Under the pieces are notes generated by a model. The model did not search any database. It saw only the letters and a program-made list of their open reading frames with translations, and was not told the DNA's origin. Source: Paenibacillus sp. 453mf (GTDB taxonomy: Bacteria; Bacillota; Bacilli; Paenibacillales; Paenibacillaceae). Taken from it: 64,000 nucleotides of DNA. The DNA lies in contig NZ_FPAC01000002.1 in the NCBI RefSeq assembly GCF_900116105.1, positions 62,001 through 126,000 of the forward strand, written 5' to 3'. The position numbers were made by a program, and so were the translations under genes. Position 1 is the stretch's first letter; every line of letters starts with the position of its first letter. Below are positions 35,103 through 43,706 of the stretch, in pieces.

Positions 35103-36398
35103 ATGCTGGATATGAAATGGATTAGGGAGCATGCAGAGCAGGTTCAGGAAGCAGCTAATTGGAAGAGAATAGACATATCCATAAATGAGCTGCTAATGTG
35201 TGATGATGCGCGTAGGGAGCTGATTACCGAAGTGGAGAAGCTCCGGCAACAGCGAAATGTCGAGTCGGAGAGAATAGGACAGCTGATAAGAGAGGCCAAA
35301 CAGGAGGAGGCAGCGGCTGCCCGTGAAGCTGTGCGGCAGGTAAACGGACAACTAGAGGAAGCAGAAGCAAGGCTCGCCGAGGTGACGGAACGTTATAACA
35401 AGCTGCGGCTGCTTGTCCCGAATGTTGTATCCCCTGACACACCCCGAGGGCAGAGCGATAAGGATAATGTCATTGTAAGGAAGGTTGGAGAGGTCAGTTC
35501 GCCTCCATTCCCAGTCAAGGACCATATGGAACTCGGAGAGCTTCATGATCTCATTGACGCTCCACGCGGAGTCAAAGTTGGCGGCTCGCGCAGCTACTAT
35601 CTGAAGGGCGACGGAGTTCTGCTGCACCGCGCCGTTCAGCAGCTTGCACTGGATATCGTGATGAAGCACGGCTTCGTACCGATGGAGGTGCCGATTATGG
35701 TCAGGGAAGAGGCGCTGGAGAACACCGGATTTTTTCCGAGCGGTCGTGACCAGACTTATGAGCTTGCAGGAGATGATAAGTTTCTGATCGGTACTTCAGA
35801 GGTTCCGCTCATCTCGTATTATGCTGGGGAAGTGATTGATGTGGCAGCACCGGTTCGTCTGGCGGCCGTATCGACAAGCTTCCGGAGTGAAGTCGGCTCT
35901 GCGGGACGTGACGTGCGCGGGCTCTACCGGGTGCATCAGTTTGCCAAAGTAGAGATGGTCGTCCTGACAGAGGCTGATCCGGAGGTGTCGGAAGAGATGC
36001 TCCAGGAAATTACGGGCTACGCTGAAGAGCTGCTACAGGCGCTAGAGCTTCCATACCAGGTGGTTGCAGTATGCACAGGTGATATGTCTCAAAAAACATA
36101 TAAACAGTATGATATTGAGACTTGGATGCCTAGCCGGGGCAGCTATGGGGAGACACATTCGTCGTCGAACCTGCATGATTTTCAGGCGCGCCGCTCCAAT
36201 ATCCGCTATAGGGGTACCGATGGTCAATTGAGGTATTGTCATACATTGAACAACACGGCCGTGGCCTCACCAAGAATCCTGATTCCTCTCCTTGAGAATC
36301 ATCAGCAGGAGGATGGAATTGTTTATATACCGAAGGCGCTCCGCCCTTATATGGGAAATAGAGAGAGGCTGGTTCCTGTCCGGCAGAATGAGAATTAA
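35103..36398 (+). CDS. serS: Seryl-tRNA synthetase
   Basis: 431-residue class II synthetase that charges tRNA-Ser. N-terminal coiled-coil arm (about 30-110), motif 2 FRSEVGSAGRDVRGLYRVHQFAKVE, and motif 3 ending NNTAVASPRILIPLLENHQ. Start ATG 35103 follows AGGGGTGA. Length is normal. The first motif positions (TGFFPSGRDQTYEL) differ somewhat from the housekeeping enzyme of bacilli, so this may be a second serS copy controlled by serine starvation; that cannot be settled from one window. Confidence 0.95.
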   Translation: MLDMKWIREHAEQVQEAANWKRIDISINELLMCDDARRELITEVEKLRQQRNVESERIGQLIREAKQEEAAAAREAVRQVNGQLEEAEARLAEVTERYNKLRLLVPNVVSPDTPRGQSDKDNVIVRKVGEVSSPPFPVKDHMELGELHDLIDAPRGVKVGGSRSYYLKGDGVLLHRAVQQLALDIVMKHGFVPMEVPIMVREEALENTGFFPSGRDQTYELAGDDKFLIGTSEVPLISYYAGEVIDVAAPVRLAAVSTSFRSEVGSAGRDVRGLYRVHQFAKVEMVVLTEADPEVSEEMLQEITGYAEELLQALELPYQVVAVCTGDMSQKTYKQYDIETWMPSRGSYGETHSSSNLHDFQARRSNIRYRGTDGQLRYCHTLNNTAVASPRILIPLLENHQQEDGIVYIPKALRPYMGNRERLVPVRQNEN

Positions 36399-36555
36399 AG
36401 AACCTGTTCGTTCTATCAGGCCAGCACTCAGATTCCTAGTGAATGACAAGCCGGGCAGGTATGGGGCGGTTTATGTTAAATATCCACGGGTTCAACTTTC
36501 AGGAGCAGGGTACACTAATAATAGAGTGTATTTTTGAAAGGAGACCTGAAGTGCT

Positions 36556-36972
36556 ATGAATAAAACAGATCTTGAACAACATATTATAGAAGCGATTGAG
36601 GACAATCCGTATTGCTCGCTGGCAACGGTGGAAGGCGGTAAGCCTAAGGTAAGATATATGGCTGTCTATAATGACGGTCTCAACATCTATATGGCGACCA
36701 ACCGCTGCACCCACAAAGTGGAGGAGCTTGAGGATAATCCGAATGTCAGCCTGCTGCTCGGATACGAATCAGGCGGAACGAAGGACCTTCTGGAGATTGA
36801 AGGGACAGCAGAAGTGAGCCGTAATGGTGAACTCCGCAAGCAGCTGTGGAATGACCGTCTGGAGAAATGGTTTACAGGGCCCGATGATCCCAATTATGTC
36901 ATCCTAGATATCACGCCTAAACGAATTGAGTTTACAGGCAAGGGTCAGGAACTGCAGGTATGGGAAGCGTAA
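36556..36972 (+). CDS. Pyridoxamine 5'-phosphate oxidase-fold protein
   Basis: 138-residue split-barrel flavin-binding protein of the general stress protein 26 / PNPOx-like group. CSLATVEGGKPKVRYMAVYNDGLNIYMATNRCTHKVEEL is the typical barrel start, and the end carries a PKRIEFTGKG strand. Probably binds FMN or F420-like or haem ligands; no substrate can be named. ATG 36556 with GGAG about 14 bases upstream. Single gene. Confidence 0.85.
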   Translation: MNKTDLEQHIIEAIEDNPYCSLATVEGGKPKVRYMAVYNDGLNIYMATNRCTHKVEELEDNPNVSLLLGYESGGTKDLLEIEGTAEVSRNGELRKQLWNDRLEKWFTGPDDPNYVILDITPKRIEFTGKGQELQVWEA

Positions 36973-37383
36973 TTTGTAGATCATAAGGATGATCAGATCA
37001 AGCAGTAGACGTCTAAGCTTAATGATGGAAGAGCAAGAGAGGCTTACCGAAGCTTCTCTTGCTCTTTTTTGTGTTTGATTGACGATGAAGGCCAGATGAT
37101 TGCACAGACACATAATTCGAATAATCGACATCTAGATGTCAAATAACTTAACTTAATGGTTGTAAGGTAAAGTCATTTTTGTGTTTTTTCATAAAAATAT
37201 GTTATAACGTTGTGCATTAATCAAAAACTTCTCTCTTTAACACTTCTAAATATTGATATAAAATAGCATTTAGAAATATATTTCTCCAAGGGAGGTCTTG
37301 GTGTCAGGCTAGATGACAGCGTAGATTCTACATACAAGGAACTGTGGCAAGGGAATGAAGGACCTAATACAGGAGGGGTACAT
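36973..37383. other. Intergenic region before the 5'-nucleotidase gene
   Basis: About 410 bases. It contains the terminator of the previous gene, then AT-rich DNA with a candidate promoter TTAACA (37237-37242) - 16 bases - TAAAAT (37259-37264). An inverted repeat TTCTAAAT/ATTTAGAA (37244-37251 and 37268-37275) overlaps it and could be an operator. The 5' leader is about 110 bases. Confidence 0.5.
37029..37070 (+). terminator. Terminator after the PNPOx-fold gene
   Basis: AAGAGCAAGAG-GCTT pairs with AAGC-CTCTTGCTCTT (one bulge) and is followed by T6. Confidence 0.9.
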
Positions 37384-39633
37384 TTGAAGAAGAGGAATAC
37401 AATTTTGGCAGGAATGACAACGGCAGCACTGTTGTTTCAGCTCTTTGCCATTCCAGGACAGCCCGTGTCCGCAGAGGAAGCAGCCAAGGTTAAACTACGC
37501 ATTCTCGAAACGACAGATATTCATGCCAATTTGGTAGACTACGACTACTATACGGATAAAGCGATTGAGACCTATGGTCTGGCACGAACAGCAACGCTGA
37601 TCAAACAAGCACGCAGTGAGGCGAAGAACAGCATGCTGTTCGACAATGGCGATCTCATTCAGGGCAATCCGCTTGGGGATTATGTAGCCAAGGTTAAGCC
37701 GCTTAAGGGTGACGAAGTGCATCCGGTATATAAAGCAATGAATCTGCTTGATTATGATGCGGCAACGCCCGGGAATCATGAGTTCAACTATGGACTGGAG
37801 TTCTTTGACCAGGTATTAAAAGGGGCAGAATTCCCTTATGTGAATGCAAACATCTACAAGGATGACGGCGATGATGATGAGAGCAATGATGTGAACCATT
37901 ATAAACCATATGAGATTATCGAGAAGAAGGTAACGGACGAGTCGGGTAAGGAGCATACGCTTAAGGTCGGCGTTATCGGTCTCGTTACTCCTCAAATTAT
38001 GCAATGGGACAGCGCATACTTGACAGGTAAAGTAATTACGAAGGATATCGTCAAAACAGCTGAGAAGTTCGTGCCCGAAATCGAAGCTGCAGGGGCGGAT
38101 TTGATCGTAGCTCTGGCGCACTCGGGTTATGATGAGAATCCACCAGCAGAAATGGCGGAGAACGCGGTTCTGCCACTTAGCGAGGTTGAAGGTATTGACG
38201 CAATCCTGTTCGGACATGCCCATAAGATTTTCCCTGGATCTGCTTTTGAAGGAATGAAGGGTGTTGACCTCGCGAAAGGAACCATTAATGGTGTTGCGGC
38301 TGTTGAGCCGGGAGCATGGGGAGATAATCTCGGGGTCATTGATCTGGAGCTTGCGCAGGTGGATGGAGAATGGGAGGTTGTCGACTCCACAGCAGTATCC
38401 CGCCCGATCTACGATTCAGCAAATGCCAAATCGATTGCAGCATTGGATGAAGAAATAGCGGCAGCGGTACAAGCGGAACATGAAGCAACCGTGGAATACG
38501 TGCGTGGTCCTGTAGGAGAGACTACAGCGCCAATTACGAGTTATTTTGCGCTTGTACAGGATGATCCATCCATTCAGATCGTGACCAATGCACAGAAATG
38601 GTATGTAGAGAACAAGTTGAAGGGCACAGAGTATGAAGGAATTCCAGTTCTGTCCGCGGGTGCTCCATTCAAGGCGGGCGGACGCATGGGTCCGGACTAT
38701 TATACAGATATCCCGGCAGGTACAATCGCCATTAAAAACGTAGCAGATCTATATGTATATCCTAATACAGTTCATGCGGTTGAACTGACAGGAGCAGAAG
38801 TGAAGGAATGGCTGGAATGGTCCGCAGGACAATTCAATACCATTGATCCATCCAAGAGTGGAGAGCAGGAGCTCGTGAATGTTGACTTCCCGACGTACAA
38901 TTATGATGTTATTGATGGTGTAACCTATGAGATTGATGTGACGGAGCCAGCGAAATATGACGGTAAAGGGAACGTCGTAAGTGCATCTTCCAACCGCATC
39001 AAGAACCTGAAGTATGATGGTAAGGCGATTGAGCCTGAGCAAAAATTTATTGTAGCTACCAATAACTATCGTGCAGGCTCCAATAAATTGGCGAATCCGG
39101 ACGGTAAGCGCATCATTATGGCTGCTCCAGATGAGAGCCGTCAGGCCATTATTGATTATATCGCGCAAAATAAGACAATCAACCCAGCTGCGGATGGAAA
39201 CTGGTCATTTGCCAAGATTTCCGGTACTCCGGAGATTATCTTCAATACCTCCCCTGCAGCCAGCAGTATTGTTACTGCCGATGCGGAGCTTAGCGGCGCG
39301 ATGACCTATCTGGGTGAGAATGAGGATGGTTTTGGCAAGTATTCCTTAGACTTGTCCGGCGGCGCGGATACGGCAGCTCCAGAAGTCGAAGAACCGGAAG
39401 CAGAAGAGACGCCGACGGAACCAAAGCCGACAACTCCAGCAACGAAGCCGGACCCTAAGCCTGTCAAACCGGAGGCTGGCAAGGATCAGGTGTATGTCAT
39501 CAAGAGAGGGGACAACCTGTACCGAATTGGCCTGAAGTACGGGGTTGATTGGAATGCGATTGCCAAGGCAAACAAAATAAGCAATGTACACAAGCTGCAA
39601 ATAGGACAAAAAATCATCATCCCTGCATCCTAA
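37384..39633 (+). CDS. Secreted 5'-nucleotidase / 2',3'-cyclic phosphodiesterase with LysM anchor
   Basis: 749 residues. A signal peptide (cleavage after PVSA) leads to a calcineurin-type metallophosphatase domain (about 35-350: ETTDIHANL, NGDLIQGNPLGDY, PGNHEFNYG, HSGYD, FGHAHKIFPG) and a 5'-nucleotidase C-terminal domain (about 370-600). A Pro/Glu/Thr-rich linker and a single LysM repeat (VYVIKRGDNLYRIGLKYGV... to the C-terminus) follow. It should release phosphate from extracellular nucleotides while held on peptidoglycan by LysM. TTG 37384 has AGGAGG 7 bases upstream and is the only sensible start. Confidence 0.93.
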   Translation: MKKRNTILAGMTTAALLFQLFAIPGQPVSAEEAAKVKLRILETTDIHANLVDYDYYTDKAIETYGLARTATLIKQARSEAKNSMLFDNGDLIQGNPLGDYVAKVKPLKGDEVHPVYKAMNLLDYDAATPGNHEFNYGLEFFDQVLKGAEFPYVNANIYKDDGDDDESNDVNHYKPYEIIEKKVTDESGKEHTLKVGVIGLVTPQIMQWDSAYLTGKVITKDIVKTAEKFVPEIEAAGADLIVALAHSGYDENPPAEMAENAVLPLSEVEGIDAILFGHAHKIFPGSAFEGMKGVDLAKGTINGVAAVEPGAWGDNLGVIDLELAQVDGEWEVVDSTAVSRPIYDSANAKSIAALDEEIAAAVQAEHEATVEYVRGPVGETTAPITSYFALVQDDPSIQIVTNAQKWYVENKLKGTEYEGIPVLSAGAPFKAGGRMGPDYYTDIPAGTIAIKNVADLYVYPNTVHAVELTGAEVKEWLEWSAGQFNTIDPSKSGEQELVNVDFPTYNYDVIDGVTYEIDVTEPAKYDGKGNVVSASSNRIKNLKYDGKAIEPEQKFIVATNNYRAGSNKLANPDGKRIIMAAPDESRQAIIDYIAQNKTINPAADGNWSFAKISGTPEIIFNTSPAASSIVTADAELSGAMTYLGENEDGFGKYSLDLSGGADTAAPEVEEPEAEETPTEPKPTTPATKPDPKPVKPEAGKDQVYVIKRGDNLYRIGLKYGVDWNAIAKANKISNVHKLQIGQKIIIPAS

Positions 39634-39648
39634 GATGTAAGAACGAAC

Positions 39649-39702
39649 AAAAGATCCGTACCCGCAAGGAGCCAAGAGGTGGCCAGCGGGTACGGATCTT
39701 TT
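39649..39702. terminator. Bidirectional terminator after the nucleotidase gene
   Basis: 17-bp perfect stem (39649-39665 with 39686-39702) with A4/T4 ends, between convergent genes. Confidence 0.92.
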
Positions 39703-39803
39703 GCCGTTTGCGGGGAAGATTTTTTAACGAGGAGAAGCAGGAGTTGAACGCTGCTCTGTTGATCGCTGTTCAGATGTGTCGATAGAGATGATCAGACAAT
39801 GAA

Positions 39804-40889
39804 CTAGACGATGGTGGTTACGTAGATGCCGAGCGGTGTGCTTGCACTGCCTGCAGTCATGTATTTGAAGCTATAGGAGCTCTCACCCGGTGGAACCGTA
39901 ATATCCGCGATCGGGCTGAGCTGGGTGTTGTTGCGCAGAAGCGGAATTCCGTAGGTCTTGCCATCAATCAGGGCAGCTCCGGCAAAGGCTCCGCCTCTAG
40001 GATTGACGCGTATGCGCACGGCTGCTTCACTGTCGGTCTCATTCAGAATCGGAATCGTCACCTGATAGACTGCACCGAATTGTCCGCGGTTTGTCAGTGA
40101 GTTCGGCAGCGTACTGTTCTCGGCGGTAAATAGCAGGTCAACTGGCGGCTCCCCAGTGAGCTTGGTTCCTGCACATGTGCGGAAGTTTGCACTTTGTCCA
40201 ACTCGGTATACAGGGGTAATGGCATCTGTTTCGGAGAAGGTCCAGCTGCCGCGAGGATGTGCTTGAGGTGCTGGGCGAGGCGGTACAGGCTCTGTCGTAA
40301 TTTCACGCAGATCCTTGTCCAGCAGCTTCGATGCGACAGTACGAATTTCATAATCCTGACTTCCCTTTCCATCTGCATGCTCCACCGTAAACTCATAGAT
40401 AAATCCTGCGAGTACATCCTCGTCTACAATAAATTCCTCGATAAGCGCCACACCAGTCCCGAATTTGTAATGATCAACAGGCTTGATCCGGTCAAGTGTT
40501 CCGCCAAGACAGGATTTGGCGATGCATTGACCGACATCAATAATCCAACTGACCGTAGACGGGCCGAGGATCAGATCTCTTTCGATATGACGTACTTCAA
40601 TACGGTCCTTGTCTTTATTCTCAATCGTAACACCTAGCTTAACCGGAGCACCCGTGCGATTGTAATGCCAGCCAAAAATGCGATGCTTCACGGAACGCTT
40701 CGATGTTTTGACGACGTCATGCCAGAGTGTTCCGTACTCGACCGGGAAGCTCTCAGCAGTCAGAGTCTCCGGGTTGTCGCTCACCATCAAGCGGCGTTCG
40801 TCTCCTCTTGAAGCAGAGGCCATATCGATATTGATGTTCCCCGGTACAGTTAAAGTTTCTACAGGCAGATTTGTTTGTTTGCAGCTCAT
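39804..40889 (-). CDS. Protein of unknown function, beta-rich
   Basis: 361 residues, not recognised. No signal peptide or membrane helix. The first half (about 1-185) contains YGTLWHDVVKTSKRSVKHRIFGWHYNRTGAP and a paired-Cys segment (GQCIAKSCLGG); a Pro-rich hinge (PVPPRPAPQAHPRG) leads to a second beta-rich half (about 215-361) with regular hydrophobic strands. Two domains joined by a linker suggest a structural or surface role, possibly spore-associated, but that is guesswork. AAGGAGG precedes ATG 40889 by about 10 bases. It is divergent from the split sigma genes, with a mobile-type repeat in the shared upstream region. Confidence 0.75.
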   Translation of the reverse strand: MSCKQTNLPVETLTVPGNINIDMASASRGDERRLMVSDNPETLTAESFPVEYGTLWHDVVKTSKRSVKHRIFGWHYNRTGAPVKLGVTIENKDKDRIEVRHIERDLILGPSTVSWIIDVGQCIAKSCLGGTLDRIKPVDHYKFGTGVALIEEFIVDEDVLAGFIYEFTVEHADGKGSQDYEIRTVASKLLDKDLREITTEPVPPRPAPQAHPRGSWTFSETDAITPVYRVGQSANFRTCAGTKLTGEPPVDLLFTAENSTLPNSLTNRGQFGAVYQVTIPILNETDSEAAVRIRVNPRGGAFAGAALIDGKTYGIPLLRNNTQLSPIADITVPPGESSYSFKYMTAGSASTPLGIYVTTIV

Positions 40890-40931
40890 TCAAGTTCATC
40901 CTCCTTGAATCGTTATTTTTTGTTGTTCATT

Positions 40932-41056
40932 TGAATCAATTTCATATTACCTTTAGCTGCTTAAATCAAAGGTATATATAGATCAGATCAAAAAGATTTA
41001 ATTTGTCTATATATAGTTTCGAAATCACCTTTTTAATGAGTTATGAAATTGATTCA
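40932..41056 (+). repeat. MITE-like element, copy 1 (125 bp)
   Basis: Bounded by 15-bp perfect terminal inverted repeats TGAATCAATTTCATA (40932-40946) and TATGAAATTGATTCA (41042-41056). The interior has a second palindrome built on TATATATAGA/TCTATATATA. A second copy at 54487-54606 in the opposite orientation is about 93% identical apart from a 5-base duplication (GATCA) found only here. No coding capacity and no target-site duplication longer than 2 bp is evident. Confidence 0.88.
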
Positions 41057-41213
41057 CTTATAAAGGAGTTTTAACCGTTCTTTTTACAACCTATTATCCA
41101 AAAAAAATTTTAAAACATTTTTTCTACACCGAGGATTATGCGAAAAATCAAGAAAGAACAACCAAGCAGCTGTATGTTCTGGCGGTAGGAGATTAGAACT
41201 CTTTTTTTGGGAC

Positions 41214-41275
41214 TTGGAAGAAAGAGGGGGATAGATTATAATGTGCATAAAAATAGGAACACACGTTCTTATTTT
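41214..41275 (+). promoter_or_regulatory. Promoter and start-site hairpin of the split sigma operon
   Basis: TTGGAA (41214-41219), 17-base spacer, TATAAT (41237-41242) is a good sigma-A promoter. Immediately at the expected start point lies AAAATAGGAAC (41250-41260), 4-base loop, GTTCTTATTTT (41265-41275), one wobble pair. It could stabilise the mRNA 5' end or be an operator. Confidence 0.6.
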
Positions 41276-41300
41276 AATAAATATGAAAGGTGGAATGGGT

Positions 41301-41639
41301 ATGGATCAGACAGTTCAGTATTATCAACAGGAGCTTAAACGTATCGCATGGCGTCTCGGGTATCGGGCCCGTTCGGAACGCCGCAGGGAGATTCCGATCA
41401 TGCATGAGCATGTGCATTTGTCTGCAAGCTCTCTAGAGCAGGAGGTCGATTCTAAACTGTACGTTGAATATTTGCTGGGGCTGATTCCCTCAGAGACAGG
41501 AAAGCGAGTGGTTCGGCTCTTCTATATAGAAGGGCATAGTGAAGCAGAAATATCTAAACGAATGAATATAAGCCAGCAGGCGGTGAACAAATGGAAAAGA
41601 AAATCGATCCAGAGCATATCCCAGAGAATGAGTTCCTAA
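41301..41639 (+). CDS. Sigma factor region-4-type protein (SigO-like half)
   Basis: 112-residue sigma-like protein containing region 4 only (about 66-106: KRVVRLFYIEGHSEAEISKRMNISQQAVNKWKRKSIQSI), which would read the -35 element; no region 2 is present. I choose ATG 41301, 7 bases after AAAGGTGG. The following gene overlaps it by 49 bases, so the two proteins are made together. The pair resembles B. subtilis SigO and RsoA, where one protein supplies region 4 and the other region-2 function. Could also be a phage- or transposon-type regulator. Confidence 0.72.
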   Translation: MDQTVQYYQQELKRIAWRLGYRARSERRREIPIMHEHVHLSASSLEQEVDSKLYVEYLLGLIPSETGKRVVRLFYIEGHSEAEISKRMNISQQAVNKWKRKSIQSISQRMSS

Positions 41640-41854
41640 GGCTGGTAGCAGGCGTTAAGCAAGGAGATGAGGGCAGTATGACCCGCATCATCGAGATGTT
41701 CGAAGAAGATATGCGGATTCTGAGCCGGTATATTCCGATGCCGAAGGAAGATGCGCTGCAGAGCATGAAGCTGGAATTAATTGAACTCATCAGGAACAGC
41801 AAACTGTATAAAGAAGAGAATAACGAGAAGGAAGGGCCAGAAGAGAAAGAGTAG
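41591..41854 (+). CDS. RsoA-like / HTH_16-type sigma partner
   Basis: 87 residues, helical and acidic: NEFLRLVAGVKQGDEGSMTRIIEMFEEDMRILSRYIPMPKEDALQSMKLELIELIRN resembles the start of sigma region 2 and the HTH_16 type of protein found beside region-4-only sigma factors. Starts inside the preceding gene with AGGCGG upstream. Proposed to complete a two-subunit sigma factor with its neighbour. The family match is by eye, so the partnership is a hypothesis supported by overlap and gene order. Confidence 0.68.
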   Translation: MEKKIDPEHIPENEFLRLVAGVKQGDEGSMTRIIEMFEEDMRILSRYIPMPKEDALQSMKLELIELIRNSKLYKEENNEKEGPEEKE

Positions 41855-41900
41855 AAGAGGAAGTGTAGTCATTATGTTGGTTACAATGAAGCACGAACTA

Positions 41901-41938
41901 CCCGCTGCCCGGGAGGACTGCGGGTACACTATTTTTTG
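41901..41938 (+). terminator. Terminator of the split sigma operon
   Basis: TACCCGC pairs with GCGGGTA around a 14-base loop, followed by a T6 run after CACTA. Confidence 0.75.
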
Positions 41939-42020
41939 CGCTACTACAGTAAAATAGTGCAAATGAGCATGCTAGCTCATAAGTTGATTTCAATATAGAT
42001 CACAAGTTGTCAACACTAAT

Positions 42021-42032
42021 GCAAACGTTTGA
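42021..42032. promoter_or_regulatory. LacI-type operator downstream of the LacI gene
   Basis: GCAAACGTTTGA contains the perfect palindrome CAAACGTTTG, the same core as the operators before the maltodextrin operon. Confidence 0.6.
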
Positions 42033-42077
42033 ACTGATGTCGATTCCACGTGTAGAGGTTCATGTGTTTCGTAAAGC

Positions 42078-43115
42078 TTATGTGGTTCTCATCACGGTAT
42101 GCATTGAAGATTGCCTAACCATTAAACGATGCGGAATGATGTGGCGCTTGCAGAATAGCGACTTATCATCTCCCTGAATGGCTTGGATGAGTGCCTGTGA
42201 CGCTACATATCCAAGATGATATATTCCGATGTCTACACTGCTTAGTGGAGGACTGTACAGTTCTGAGACTGCATTATTGTTAAAACTGACAATACATAGG
42301 TCCTCGGGGACCTTATAGCCTAATTCATTTAACCCGCGAAGAACACCGAAGCTCACCACGTCATCAATGACGACAAGTGCTGTTGGGCGTTCGGGAAGCG
42401 TCATGTAAAATGACATGGCACGATACCCGCTCTCCTGCAGAAAATCATCTTCGACAATCCACTCAGATTTGGTAGAGAGACCGGCTTCATGCATGGCTTT
42501 TTTGTAACCCTTCATACGGTCTTTGGAGACAATCAGGTTCTTGGGACCGCTGACAAAGCCTATGCGTTCATGGCCGAAAGATATCAGATGCCGAGTTGCA
42601 TCATAGGCGGCCTGTACATTGTCAGTATCCACAGATAATACATCCTGATACAGTTCATTCCGTCCCACAAGTACAAATGGGAAGTCTAGATTATGCAAAT
42701 ATTCTACAACGGGATCATTTTGCCTGGAGTGCAGCAGAACGGCGCCGTCAATTCGTCCACCATGGACCAGTCTTCCGACAGCTTCCACTTCCTCCTGCTC
42801 ATTAGCTCCCGAGCTGATTACAATATCGTAGCCTGATTTGTTGGCCTGGGACACAATTCCACGAATAAGCTCCATAAAGAAGGTGTTAAGGAACAGCTCT
42901 TCAGCCGGTTTGGGCAAAATGACACCAATACTTTTGGTTGTCTTGGATACTAGGCTTTTCGCCATCATGTTCGGATGATAGCCCAGCTCCGTCATAATCG
43001 TACGAACCTTACTGGCTGTCTTCTGGCTGATTCTTGGATGCCCGGACAAAACACGGGATACCGTGGATGGTGAGACCCCTGCCATTTTTGCCACGTCTTT
43101 TATCGTTACCGCCAT
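42078..43115 (-). CDS. malR: LacI-family repressor, probable maltodextrin regulator
   Basis: 345 residues: LacI helix-turn-helix (VTIKDVAKMAGVSPSTVSRVLSGHPRISQKT), hinge LGYHPNMMAKSLVSKTTKSIGVILP, then a periplasmic-binding-protein-like sensor domain. ATG 43115 lies 8 bases after GGAGGAGG; the GTG at 43124 is inside that site. Divergent from the maltodextrin operon with several CAAACGTTTG-type palindromes between them, matching the operators of MalR-type repressors. The ligand, probably maltose or a derivative, is inferred. Confidence 0.88.
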   Translation of the reverse strand: MAVTIKDVAKMAGVSPSTVSRVLSGHPRISQKTASKVRTIMTELGYHPNMMAKSLVSKTTKSIGVILPKPAEELFLNTFFMELIRGIVSQANKSGYDIVISSGANEQEEVEAVGRLVHGGRIDGAVLLHSRQNDPVVEYLHNLDFPFVLVGRNELYQDVLSVDTDNVQAAYDATRHLISFGHERIGFVSGPKNLIVSKDRMKGYKKAMHEAGLSTKSEWIVEDDFLQESGYRAMSFYMTLPERPTALVVIDDVVSFGVLRGLNELGYKVPEDLCIVSFNNNAVSELYSPPLSSVDIGIYHLGYVASQALIQAIQGDDKSLFCKRHIIPHRLMVRQSSMHTVMRTT

Positions 43116-43136
43116 TTGTTTCACCTCCTCCGTGGA

Positions 43137-43149
43137 ACCGTTTGCGTTT
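43137..43149. promoter_or_regulatory. LacI-type operator next to the repressor start
   Basis: AACCGTTTGCGTT, an imperfect version of the CAAACGTTTG palindrome, 20 bases upstream of the repressor ATG; suits autoregulation. Confidence 0.6.
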
Positions 43150-43437
43150 TACCGATTATGTTAATCCATGAATTGCATATTTGTAAATGAGATTTTTTGT
43201 CCGCTGATGAGAACTCCATCAAAAATGAGTTCATTTGGTTAAATGCCCTGAAAAAGGCTATAAATCACATTATATTCTTACCCTCGATCATAACTACATA
43301 AAAATTTTGGTATATAATACCTAGGATTTACAAGTGGCCAACTCAAAAACATGAGTAAATAGTAGCATAGAAACGGAAAAAGGAGATATTAAGTGTTAAT
43401 TTTATATAAATGGTCAATTATGGCTGAAAATGCTCTA

Positions 43438-43452
43438 TGCAAACGTTTTAAC
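43438..43452. promoter_or_regulatory. LacI-type operator upstream of maltodextrin operon (distal)
   Basis: TGCAAACGTTTTAAC, one mismatch from the symmetric core, about 255 bases before the binding-protein start. Confidence 0.65.
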
Positions 43453-43573
43453 AAATTTGAATTCTCGGTTATGATTAGCTTGCTGATAAAGCGCTTACTT
43501 AGCCTGATTTTTATCAATATCCTCTGTATTTTGATTCAAGTGCCTATCTAAAGAGGAAATACATCTAACTATT

Positions 43574-43590
43574 TGGACAAACGTTTGCAC
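43574..43590. promoter_or_regulatory. LacI-type operator upstream of maltodextrin operon (proximal)
   Basis: GGACAAACGTTTGCACA with the perfect palindrome CAAACGTTTG (43577-43586). Best-placed repressor site for the operon promoter. Confidence 0.72.
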
Positions 43591-43706
43591 AATAGTTTCA
43601 AAAATATCATAAGCGCAAACATTTGTATGAAATCCAAATATTTCTGAACAGGAGCTTGATCGGGTTAAGCGCATGCAGAACAAAAAGGGGAAGGGATGAT
43701 TTACAC

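Larger units (their letters stand above)
40890..41300. other. Intergenic region with repeat element and split-sigma promoter
   Basis: About 410 bases, extremely AT-rich. Holds the 125-bp inverted-repeat element (40932-41056) and the promoter and start-site hairpin for the sigma-like genes. No further coding capacity was seen. Confidence 0.8.
43116..43706. other. Operator-rich region between LacI gene and maltodextrin operon
   Basis: About 590 bases, AT-rich. Contains at least three LacI-type sites (listed separately) plus a weaker GCGCAAACATTTGTATG near 43611-43628. No convincing gene lies within it. Confidence 0.7.

Noticed and set aside
41874..41957. 27-codon frame after the split sigma genes
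   Set aside because: No ribosome binding site, and it overlaps the terminator stem.
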